Assembly (NCBI GenBank): GCA_965204395.1
Contig: OZ241987.1
Coordinates: 4,464,001-4,528,000 of the forward strand
From: Bin87 sp965204395
Lineage (GTDB): Bacteria; Chloroflexota; Dehalococcoidia; Lucifugimonadales; UBA3495
DNA length: 64,000 nt
Reading direction: 5' to 3'
This document shows positions 49,664 through 59,030 of this stretch, piece by piece; positions within the stretch are counted from its first letter, which is position 1, and each line of letters starts with the position of its first letter. The notes beneath the pieces were generated by a model. It had not been told where the DNA came from, did no database searches, and worked only from the letters and a program-made list of their open reading frames with translations. The translations under genes were made by a program, and so were the position numbers.

Positions 49664-50362
49664 TCATCTGTCTAACCGTCGGTTCCGTTCGGCTTCCACG
49701 TGGTTCCCGAGATTTTCGTGGATCCACGCCCGCATTCGGTACGCTTCGGGGTCGTGCCCCTCGAACAGTTCGATGTGCCGGTCCATGTCGGCGAGGGCCC
49801 TTCCCCATTCCGGCGTCGGTAGTCGGGTATAGGCAATGGCTCTGTGTCCATAGCCCATGGGGTGTTCGGGATCGAGTTCGATGGCTCGGGTCGCGTCTTC
49901 GATGCCCTTTTCTGGTTGAGGCGTCGGCGCGATGGTGTAGGCGTGGGCCCGTCGGCGCCAGTGGCCGGCGTCGTTGGGGTTCAGTGCGATGGCGTGGGTG
50001 TAGTCCGCCAGTGCCTGATCGTGCCTGCCGGTGTACATATATGCCGTGCCACGGGCCTCGTAGAGGCCGGAGACGGCGGGTTGGATGCGTATTGCCTCGT
50101 CGTAGGAGGCGATGGCTGAAAACCAGGCTGCGGCGCGCATATGGGCGTAGCCTTGCTGGTACGCGCTGATGGCGTCGGCGTCCGTCAGGCCAGCCGGCGT
50201 CTCATCGTCGATGACCTGAACCTGCGACCGGTCCGGAGTCGGAATGGGGTCTTGTCTGTCGAGAGTTTCGTCGCCAGGTCCTCCCGTGCCGCACGCCAAG
50301 GTCAACACCAGCATCACGATCACGCAGGCGAGCGTGTAGGGGCGTTCGCGTCGGCTGGTCAA
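49664..50362 (-). CDS. Small TPR-repeat lipoprotein
   Basis: 232 aa with a signal peptide ending in lipobox LTLAC. A 40-residue polar linker leads to tetratricopeptide repeats: AYQQGYAHMRAAAWFSAIAS, LYEARGTAYMYTGRHDQALA, and GYGHRAIAYTRLPTPEWGRA. It has the same architecture as the 759-aa protein at 44141 and is read in the same direction. The start is TTG 50362 with a weak ribosome-binding site. It probably serves as a surface protein-binding scaffold together with neighbouring small genes. Confidence 0.82.
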   Translation of the reverse strand: MTSRRERPYTLACVIVMLVLTLACGTGGPGDETLDRQDPIPTPDRSQVQVIDDETPAGLTDADAISAYQQGYAHMRAAAWFSAIASYDEAIRIQPAVSGLYEARGTAYMYTGRHDQALADYTHAIALNPNDAGHWRRRAHAYTIAPTPQPEKGIEDATRAIELDPEHPMGYGHRAIAYTRLPTPEWGRALADMDRHIELFEGHDPEAYRMRAWIHENLGNHVEAERNRRLDR

Positions 50363-50499
50363 GGCTTCGCTGATTGGGGAGCTGGTCTCGGTGTTGGCTG
50401 GATCAGTTTATTGGGTGTCCATTGGGCCAGCAAGGCCGGCTGCCGCAAAATTTGGCAGGCAGCCGATGTCGCTTTGCTACTTGGAGCCAACGTGTCAAA

Positions 50500-51258
50500 T
50501 CACTGGCCTGTCACTTCGAAAAGGTCGCTCGGCTCCAGTCCATGCAGCTGCAGGCTCGTTTCGAGCCCACCGTCTCCAAGGGGTGCTTCGGGTTTGGTGG
50601 CTTGGTACAAATTGCTCTGGTAGGTCAGCCAACCGTCCAGGAGCAACTGGCCCAGTGCGTCTGCTTTTTCGGTGGACAACCAAACGAGCGGTTTGACGGA
50701 AACCTGGGGAATCTTGGTTTCCTCCGCCCATACTTGGGCCATCAATCGGACGCCGTCTTCAATGTATTGCTGGGACAGAAGCCGTTCGCCACTCTGGTAC
50801 CTGAGGGTGGGCGAAAGGTTCGAAAGGCGTCGGATGTCCGTGATGATCTGCGGTGTCAGCCTGGTCCGGAGTACCACCTCGTACCAAGGGCTGGGCGGCA
50901 TCTCATCGTAGGGAACGCACTGTGGCATTAAGTCGAGGAGAACCTCGGGTTTAACAAGAACCTCGTAGTCCGTGCGCGGGTCTCCCAAGGAGTTGGAGAT
51001 CTCGCGTTGGATGTGCTCGCCGACGATGAACCTGATTGTCGGAATGATGCGGCGACGCCGCTCGATTTCATCTTGGCATTCCTTGGGCAGGTTTACCCTG
51101 AAGGACACTTGGATGTCGTTTCCTGTCTCCATTGCGTCGGCGGGTCTGGCTGAAAGTAGGAAGTCCATGATGGTCGTTATGTTGGCGTTGACCACAAATT
51201 CATGGAAGGCGTGCTGCCTTTCGGATTTGGCGGCGGGGTTGGCTGGTTCGAAGGCCAT
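50500..51258 (-). CDS. Hypothetical protein
   Basis: 252 aa starting at ATG 51258, preceded by AAGGAG at eight bases. The frame upstream is unsupported. It is a soluble mixed alpha/beta protein with basic helices: PKECQDEIERRRRIIPTIRF, then VGEHIQREISNSLGD. Two similar segments can be seen: one at residues 45-85 and another around VVLRTRLTPQIITDIRRLSN, suggesting an internal duplication of a strand-helix unit followed by a conserved GE(H/R) turn. It is the first gene of the minus-strand block that continues through the TPR lipoprotein. No family is recognised. Confidence 0.65.
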   Translation of the reverse strand: MAFEPANPAAKSERQHAFHEFVVNANITTIMDFLLSARPADAMETGNDIQVSFRVNLPKECQDEIERRRRIIPTIRFIVGEHIQREISNSLGDPRTDYEVLVKPEVLLDLMPQCVPYDEMPPSPWYEVVLRTRLTPQIITDIRRLSNLSPTLRYQSGERLLSQQYIEDGVRLMAQVWAEETKIPQVSVKPLVWLSTEKADALGQLLLDGWLTYQSNLYQATKPEAPLGDGGLETSLQLHGLEPSDLFEVTGQ

Positions 51259-52048
51259 GTCGAATTCTCCTTGATCAACGATTGTCGCGCCGTCCTGATG
51301 GGGCGGTCTGCGATGAAGTACCCGTGGCGGTTTAGCTGGATTGCAGAGAACCGACCGACGGCAAGTTGGGTGAGTGGAGGGCCAAGTCGTCGTTTTTCCC
51401 GAGATGGGTTCTTCGTTCACCAACATGGGCAGGTGTCGTGTCCGCTGATGTTCTGGTTCATGCTGGGAGGGTTTTTAGGCGGCGTCGGATTGCGCGGGAC
51501 CGCATTTGCAGGCCTGCATGAAACCTAGAACGTAATCTCTAGGTCGATGGTAAACGCTCACTCGCCAGGAGCGTAAGGGCTCGGTGTCACCAAAACGGTG
51601 AGCTGGGTGAAGCGGGTGAAGGCCGTCTGCCGTGTTGCGGCGCTGATGTCGGTCCGGCCGCTCGCGACCTACTTGCCGAGGATGTGTTTCATCCATCGCC
51701 ACTGTGTTGACGTCGTAATAGTGGGCGGAAATTTCGACCTTCCGATGCAGTTTCTGCCCGGACATGGTCCACTGTGAGACCAGCCGTACACGACGCAGTT
51801 GGTCGCGCTTCCGAGCGGATGTGCGCTACACGGTGGTGTCATCGTTTCGAGCGGCGGGTCGTCTCTAGTAGATTGCGCAGTGGCATTGGAAACGGTAACT
51901 ACACCAGTCTGTGTGGTGGGGGCTCATTGTTCCACCGCAATCGGTCATCGGTCGGATACCTGCCCGTCGAGCGGTTCCGCCCTTTTGGGTCAATCGTGAT
52001 ACGCTTACTCGCCTGCGCCAACGCATTTGCGTGGCATTCTTCGGCGGG
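51259..52048. other. Stretch without a well-supported gene
   Basis: A minus-strand frame of 96 codons (51475-51765) has partly protein-like text (HRKVEISAHYYDVNTVAMDE) but no ribosome-binding site. Plus-strand frames leading into the epimerase gene lack conserved sequence. The region probably holds divergent promoters for the 51258 gene and the epimerase gene. Confidence 0.35.
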
Positions 52049-53071
52049 GTGCTACCTCAATTGCAACATCGGAACAATGGACGTCCAAACGGAACTGCAC
52101 AAGGGCAATCGGAATCCGTCCTCATTACCGGCGCCGCCGGCTTCGGCGGTTCCCATCTGGCTCGGGCGCTGCTGGCGATGGGCCATCGAGTAACAGGCCT
52201 GGACGTAACGCCGCCATCTCACGCCGGCCTTCTGGCGGGCGAGTTGGAAAACCCCGACTTCAACTATGTCTGGGGCAGCGTACAGGACATCCGGCCGGAA
52301 GACGTTGCGGGCCATCCCACTGTCGTTCATCTGGCCGCCCAGGCTGACGCTCCTCTGGCCTTCGGCTCTCCCCGTTACACGGTGTCGCAGAACATCGACG
52401 GAACCGTCGCCCTTCTGGAGGCGGTCCGCCACTCGTACGGGGTACGGAAGTTGATCTTTGCCGGTTCGGGAAACGAGGTCGGCCGGCCGTTGAAATTGCC
52501 GATTGACGAAGACCATCCGCTGACGCCGCACAACCCGTACGGCTTTTCGAAGGCGGCGGCCGAATTGGCCGTCTGGGCGTGGCACCGAGCCTACGGGATC
52601 CCTGCCGTGGTGATGAGCTCCGGCGTGGTCATTGGGCCGCATATGCGTCGGGAGGTCTTCATCTTCAAGTGGTTGTGGAACGCGCTGCACGGCATCCCCA
52701 TCGTCGTGGAGGGCGGCCAGCAGACCCGGGACGTGTCGTTCATAGACGATGTGGTGGCGGCGTGGCTGCTGGCCATTCAGGCGCCGGTGGACCAGGTGGC
52801 GGGAGAGAAGTTCTTCGTCTGCAGTGGGGAGGAGCACACGGTCGCTACGCTGGCCGAATGGTGCCGAGACGCTGCCGGTGCCGGCGTGCCCATTGAGTAC
52901 ACGGACTACCGGCCCGGCGAAAAGGGTCAGAGGGAGGCTTTCACCGCCGAGAAAGCCCGACGGGTCCTGGGGCACACTCCGCGGGTTTCCGCCATGGAAG
53001 CCATTGGCCTAACGGCCGACTGGGCGAGAGCCCTCGAGCAAGCCTCGCCAGCGGAAGCGCAACTGACCTGA
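52049..53071 (+). CDS. NAD-dependent epimerase/dehydratase (extended SDR)
   Basis: The nucleotide-sugar epimerase-type enzyme has about 340 aa. NAD-binding motif LITGAAGFGGSHLARALL has GxxGFGG in place of the usual GxxGxxG with I. LDVTPPSH follows as the acidic end of strand 2. VVHLAAQADAP, a catalytic YGFSKAAAE (YxxxK) and FIDDVVAAWLLAI complete the fold. The start is uncertain: GTG 52049, TTG 52061 or GTG 52031 all precede the conserved region without a strong ribosome-binding site. Its 3' end overlaps the convergent phosphatase gene by 63 bases. It probably provides a modified sugar for the glycosyltransferase encoded nearby. Confidence 0.85.
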   Translation: MLPQLQHRNNGRPNGTAQGQSESVLITGAAGFGGSHLARALLAMGHRVTGLDVTPPSHAGLLAGELENPDFNYVWGSVQDIRPEDVAGHPTVVHLAAQADAPLAFGSPRYTVSQNIDGTVALLEAVRHSYGVRKLIFAGSGNEVGRPLKLPIDEDHPLTPHNPYGFSKAAAELAVWAWHRAYGIPAVVMSSGVVIGPHMRREVFIFKWLWNALHGIPIVVEGGQQTRDVSFIDDVVAAWLLAIQAPVDQVAGEKFFVCSGEEHTVATLAEWCRDAAGAGVPIEYTDYRPGEKGQREAFTAEKARRVLGHTPRVSAMEAIGLTADWARALEQASPAEAQLT

Positions 53072-53677
53072 TTTCTTCCAGACGATCATGGCGTCCAGAT
53101 AGTCGGGCCAGTCGAACTCGCCAACATTCAGGCAATACAATTTCCCGATCAGGACTGCCAGTACCAGGTCGTGGGTGATGAAAAGGCTGACCAGTCCTTG
53201 GTCCTCCAGATACGGATGGATGAGGTTCAACAGGAGTTCAACACCCTGATCCGTGGCCCTCATGCCGGGCGGGGGTTCTGTCTCCGTCAACTGGCGTTGG
53301 GCCATCGCCTTGGCCCCGATTTGGAGCAGGTTCGGTCCGGACACTTCCGGCGCGGCGACGAATGGGCCCGGGGCGCCCAGTCTGTGGTCGGCGACGGCGA
53401 CGCCGTTCCAGCCAGCGCCTTCGATGATTGCCTGGGCGGTCTGCACGCAACGCGGCAGGGGGCTCGTGATGATTGTTGACGAGGACCGCGCCGACAGGGC
53501 CTTGCCCAGCCGGCGGGAGGAGTGTGTACCACGTTCCGTCAGCGGAACGTCGTTTCCATAGGTGCCCGCGGCGATGGGTTCGCGTTCGGCGTGGCGGAGG
53601 ACCAGGGCGACGTCAGCGTCGGGTGGAACGTCCGCCAGCACCGCCAGGGTCCGTTGGACGCCGTTCTCTGTGTTCAC
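53009..53677 (-). CDS. Histidine phosphatase family protein
   Basis: A phosphoglycerate-mutase-like phosphatase of 222 aa. The catalytic motif is LVLRHAERE (RHA in place of RHG). It is followed by LTERGTHSSRRLGKALSA, SPLPRCVQTAQAIIEGA (second Arg) and FITHDLVLAVLIGKLYCL (second His). The GTG start overlaps the stop of the large fusion gene by four bases (GTGA), so the two are co-translated. It likely removes a phosphate from an intermediate of the pathway encoded by this cluster. The C-terminal codons run into the end of the epimerase gene on the other strand. Confidence 0.85.
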   Translation of the reverse strand: MNTENGVQRTLAVLADVPPDADVALVLRHAEREPIAAGTYGNDVPLTERGTHSSRRLGKALSARSSSTIITSPLPRCVQTAQAIIEGAGWNGVAVADHRLGAPGPFVAAPEVSGPNLLQIGAKAMAQRQLTETEPPPGMRATDQGVELLLNLIHPYLEDQGLVSLFITHDLVLAVLIGKLYCLNVGEFDWPDYLDAMIVWKKSGQLRFRWRGLLEGSRPVGR

Positions 53678-56214
53678 ACGGCCTCGGCTCGGATGAGCGA
53701 GTTGACCCTGCCGGTGGGTCGGACGTCCGCCAATCGGAAGCCGGTTTCTCCGAGGAGTTGTTCAAAGTCGGCCAGCGCGCGTTCTCTGCCGCCGGTCATC
53801 ACGAGCATGTTCAGGTCCAGCAGACCGCCGGCGCCGCCCGATTCGTCAAGAAGCATCTCGACCAAGTACAAGTGGCCGCCTGGGTCCATGGCATCACGTG
53901 CACGCGCCAGAATGCGGCGGGCGTCGTCGTCGGGCCAGTTGTGCAGCACACGGGCCAGGATGACGGCGTTGCTGCGCATCGGCCAGTTCTGGAAGAGGTC
54001 TCCGGCGACGAAATTGCAGCGCGTCTCGACTTCTGGGGGCGGGGCGAACAGGTTCGCGACCTCGGGGCGGTCCATGACGGCGACCGTCAGGTTTGGGTAC
54101 GCTCTCAGGAGGGCGAAAGCAAGTTCTCCGGTGCTGCCGCCGGCGTCCAGAATGGCCTCGTGCTGCCCGAAGTTCCAGACCTCGGGCAGGGCGGCGTAAT
54201 CGTGTTTGGCGTAGGTCGCGAACGTCCGGTGGCTGGCCGCCAACTCATCCGGTCGATCTGACATTCGACGGAAGAAGTCTGGGCTGCCGTCCGGTATGGC
54301 CGGCAGCCCCGTGCGCAGGGATTCTGTCAGGTGTCGCCAGGCAGCGCTCGATGGGTCTCCCCAGTGGCTGGCCGCGTCGGCCAGGGACATCTCGTGGTCC
54401 GGTCGCAGGTGGGCGCCCTTCTGGGTGACGTGGTAAACGCCAGCGGCGTCCCGCCGCACCAGTCCCATTCCCAGCATCGCTCGCAGGAGTCGCGTTCCGT
54501 TTGACGGAGCGAGTTTGAGCCCGGCCTCCAGGTCGGCAGCCGACGCCGGCAGCAGTTCGAACATCCCCAGTTCAACGGCGGCGCGGATGGCTTGGGTTCG
54601 CCAGATGCCCACCATGTCGCTTGACAGTTCCTCCAGCGGTGTTCTGACCGGTTCTTTCAGCACTATCACGGCATGGCCGTTCTCTCCGATGACGCTCAGG
54701 GAGCCGTCGTGGCCCGTCACCCTGGCTTGACCGTTATAGAAGGGCTCCACGTTAGCAAAACGTGCCTCGTACAGAGGATGGCCCACGGTATCGACATGAT
54801 GCCAGCCATCAGCGTCGGCGGCGCGGGCGTGGCCCTTGTGGAACACGTCCAAGTCCAGAAACCATTTCCCGTGCAGCAAACGACCGTCCTGATCTACGTG
54901 GGTGTGGCGGCCGGTCTCGTCATGGACGACGGCGTAGCCGTCTCTGAAATCTCCGGCGTACCGGTATCGTTCGGCGTAGGCTGGCCGGCCGTTGGGCAGA
55001 ATGTGAAAGTACCGACCGCTGCCGTCGCGCACGGGGCATCGGCTTTCCTGGAAGTTGCCGCACCAGGCGTGGCGTTGCGGATAGAGCGCCGCGCCGTCGG
55101 GACCGACGTGGTGCCAGCCGTCAGTGGCTTGAACCGCGGCGATGCCTTCGTAGAAGCCGAAGGTGCGTACGTACCGGAAGTCGTAGGCCGGCTGTCCGTC
55201 GGGGGTGATGTGGTAGGCTCCGGACGAGTCCAGTACCGGAGCCAGGCCGGGTGCATGGAACTTCAGCGCGTCGCGAAATCTTGCCCGGTACAGGGGCTGT
55301 CCGTCACTCGTCCGGACGTGATGGGTCCCGTCCGGGGCCAGCTGGCTGGATCTCCAGTCGTCGTTCCAGCCGGAGAAGTGGTTATATGGGCTGGAGCCGT
55401 CGTACTGCACCGTATCGGTGACCTGTGGAACTCGCAGGGAAGCTGCTCCAGCGCCCAATCGGCGCAAATGATCTTTCACCGGTTCGGGTTCTTCCGTGGT
55501 GGCAACGTCGCCTCCAATGGCCCGCGCGAATGCCCAGATGGCCCGTCTTCGGTGAATCCAATCGCTGTTCCAGGGTCCGTTCTCCAGCAGGGAGCGCATG
55601 CTGCGGAACTCCAGGTACCACGTGGCGCGCGGTCGGTCGGACTGGTTGGCATCTGAGTAGTGCAGGACATGGACGTTGTGTATGACCACGTCGCCGGCGC
55701 GGGTAACCACCGGTTGGAACTGTTCTTGACAATCCCGCCACAGGGCCTGCACTGCCGGCGTGGTGAGCGGACCCAGCCGGTGGCTGCCGGGCAGGAAATG
55801 GACCGGGTTGTCGTCGTCGCCGTTCAGCGATATGCCCAGGCTGTGGACGGTGTCCCGGGTCGGGTCGAGGCCGATGTCCTGGTGTACTCCCACCTCCACT
55901 CCGATGGCAGGCGGCTTGACCAGCACGTCCTCCCAGGTGAGCACGGAATCGCCCGGTGGCAACAGCACATCCACAATGTCGCGCACCTCGCTGCGGCCCA
56001 GCATTGACAGGAATTCTCGGTATTTCCCCAGCGGGTGCAGGAGTTTCACCGGAATCCCGTCTCGGGTTCTTATCAAGTCCTCGGAAACGGCATAATCCTC
56101 TATGGACCGCAGCGACAGCAGGGCCAGCCTGCCTGCGCTGTCAGCGTCCAGCACTCCCGGCAGGTGTACAAATCCGTTCCGGTCGAGTTCGTCCTTCCAG
56201 CTGGGTTCGGTCAT
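53674..56214 (-). CDS. Three-part fusion: PhyH-type dioxygenase, WG-like repeats, O-methyltransferase
   Basis: The 846-aa protein has an N-terminal phytanoyl-CoA dioxygenase-like domain (1-240) with the Fe motif H111-Q-D113 and a distal His around 182-185 (VVIHNVHVLH). Residues 295-545 hold seven repeats of about 34 aa of the form GWHHVxxxGxPLYxARFxxV, then FxxGxAxVxD, related to WG repeats. The C-terminal 300 residues form a SAM O-methyltransferase with its dimerisation domain. SAM-binding is at ILDAGGSTGELAFALL, with LARVLHNWPDDDARRIL further on. Hydroxylation and methylation of one substrate held by the repeats is a reasonable guess. It lies 45 bases after the radical SAM gene. Confidence 0.88.
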   Translation of the reverse strand: MTEPSWKDELDRNGFVHLPGVLDADSAGRLALLSLRSIEDYAVSEDLIRTRDGIPVKLLHPLGKYREFLSMLGRSEVRDIVDVLLPPGDSVLTWEDVLVKPPAIGVEVGVHQDIGLDPTRDTVHSLGISLNGDDDNPVHFLPGSHRLGPLTTPAVQALWRDCQEQFQPVVTRAGDVVIHNVHVLHYSDANQSDRPRATWYLEFRSMRSLLENGPWNSDWIHRRRAIWAFARAIGGDVATTEEPEPVKDHLRRLGAGAASLRVPQVTDTVQYDGSSPYNHFSGWNDDWRSSQLAPDGTHHVRTSDGQPLYRARFRDALKFHAPGLAPVLDSSGAYHITPDGQPAYDFRYVRTFGFYEGIAAVQATDGWHHVGPDGAALYPQRHAWCGNFQESRCPVRDGSGRYFHILPNGRPAYAERYRYAGDFRDGYAVVHDETGRHTHVDQDGRLLHGKWFLDLDVFHKGHARAADADGWHHVDTVGHPLYEARFANVEPFYNGQARVTGHDGSLSVIGENGHAVIVLKEPVRTPLEELSSDMVGIWRTQAIRAAVELGMFELLPASAADLEAGLKLAPSNGTRLLRAMLGMGLVRRDAAGVYHVTQKGAHLRPDHEMSLADAASHWGDPSSAAWRHLTESLRTGLPAIPDGSPDFFRRMSDRPDELAASHRTFATYAKHDYAALPEVWNFGQHEAILDAGGSTGELAFALLRAYPNLTVAVMDRPEVANLFAPPPEVETRCNFVAGDLFQNWPMRSNAVILARVLHNWPDDDARRILARARDAMDPGGHLYLVEMLLDESGGAGGLLDLNMLVMTGGRERALADFEQLLGETGFRLADVRPTGRVNSLIRAEAV

Positions 56215-56259
56215 GACATCTCCTGTGGCAGCCGGTCGGAAAAACGGCCAATCGTAGCG

Positions 56260-57347
56260 TTAGCCTATGCGCCGGCCGGCCGGCCGGCGCATATTGCAGC
56301 CTTGGCAGAGGCGACGGTCCATGTAGGTATTCCGCAATTGCCGGTACGGGAGGCCTTTCCAGACCTCGCCGAGGCTCAGGTCGTTGAGGTTGCCGAAGTC
56401 CCCCAACGTGCGGCGCAGCGCGTCGGGAGCGCAGCACGGGTTGAACCTGCCGTCGGCAGCCACCCACGCCTCTTGGCCAAGGAAGGGACACTCACCGCTG
56501 GGAGCGATGTCCTCGGTTGCGGCCTCATCCAGGGGGAAGATGTTTTCCAGCAGGACCCGACGCCCGTCGGGCAGACGACAGCGCTCCGCAACGTCCGTGG
56601 CCAAAGCCACGGCGTCGTTCCAGCGGGCTATGGCCTCGGGATCTCGCCGCATCGATTGGTTGTTCATCTCGGCGGCATGCACCCACAGGTGATGTCCTTT
56701 CACCCTGTCCACGCCCAACTCAGCTGCCAGTTCAACCACGGCAGGCATCTCGGCGTAGTTGACTTCCATGAACGTGAGCTGGAAGGTCACCCGGCAACGG
56801 TTGCCGCCGGCGACGGCGTGACCGTCCCTGACTTTGATGAAGGTCCTGACGTTTTCGAGGACTCGGTCCCAATTGGAGCCCAGCATCACCTGCTCCTGGG
56901 TTTCCTTCGTCGCGCCGTTCCACGACACCTTGACGTCGGAACCAACCGGCACGATGCGCTCTGCCCATGCCTGAGCTCCGCGTCCGGGAAACGTCCCGTT
57001 GGTGGTCAGGTTCAGCTTGACCCCGTACTCGGAACACAGGTCGATGATCTCGTCCATGTGGCGGTACAGGAGCGGTTCCCCCATGGTGGACGGGATGATC
57101 TCCCTCAGGCCGTTGCCCGCCGCGTCTGCCAGAACACGCCGGATCAGGCTGATGTCCATGCGGCGCTTGGGCAACCCAGCCGCGCGGCGGTCGGGCTGCG
57201 TGCTGCTGTAGGGCGAGTGGTCCTCGCACATGATGCAGCGCAGGTTGCAGTCGTCGGGGTTGGTGTCGAAGGTGATGCGCCAGGGCCCCTTGAAGGCTGC
57301 GCTGTCGGCGGCTGGCGCGTCGGACACGGTTGTTGGGTGTTCAAGGC

Positions 57348-57351
<4 letters not shown>
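56260..57351 (-). CDS. Radical SAM/SPASM-domain protein
   Basis: 363 aa. The [4Fe-4S] motif is CNLRCIMC (CxxxCxxC), preceded by ITFDTNPDD. SAM-binding features GEPLLYRHMDE and LTTNGT are seen. The C-terminal SPASM-type cysteines appear in ECPFLGQEAW, FNPCCAPD and LCQGCNMRRP, and bind further clusters. SPASM enzymes modify peptides or sugars by radical chemistry; no precursor peptide gene is evident here, although short ones are easily missed. Its ATG overlaps the glycosyltransferase stop by four bases. Confidence 0.9.
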
Positions 57352-58658
<1,307 letters not shown>

Positions 58659-59030
58659 GACGTCCAGAATCGTTGCCGGTTGGTTCTTGCGCCAGCGGCG
58701 TGCCCGACAGCATAGCGCAAAACCAGCCTGATGAGAGGGATATGTGAATCCCACACCATCCTGTTTGTGATGGGCGGAGAGAAAATGTGCAGCGGAGACG
58801 GTACAGAGGGAACTCGGGGTGTGTGGCGCTGATTGAAAAAATCTGCTGCTCCGTCGTCGGTGACGACTGGTGCTCGGGGAATGTCATTCGCGCTGGTGTT
58901 GGCTCGACCTTCAGCGCAGAGTTGCTCGGGAGAAAATCCCTTCCCCCAATCGGGGTTTTCTTGGTATCTTTACGAAACCATGCTGCTTCGTCTGCGACGT
59001 GGCAATAGACGCGCATATGCCGGGGGGGCC
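58659..59030. other. Divergent intergenic region
   Basis: 372 bases separate the divergent glycosyltransferase and helicase genes. An open plus-strand frame continues through most of it but lacks family sequence. It must hold promoters for both operons; I see no clear -10/-35 pair and no inverted repeat of note. Confidence 0.4.

Noticed and set aside
51475..51765. 96-codon minus-strand frame
   Set aside because: Part of the text looks protein-like but there is no ribosome-binding site, family or neighbour support.
53473..54261. Plus-strand open frames across 53473-57384
   Set aside because: They mirror the methyltransferase fusion and radical SAM genes on the minus strand and lack recognisable domains.
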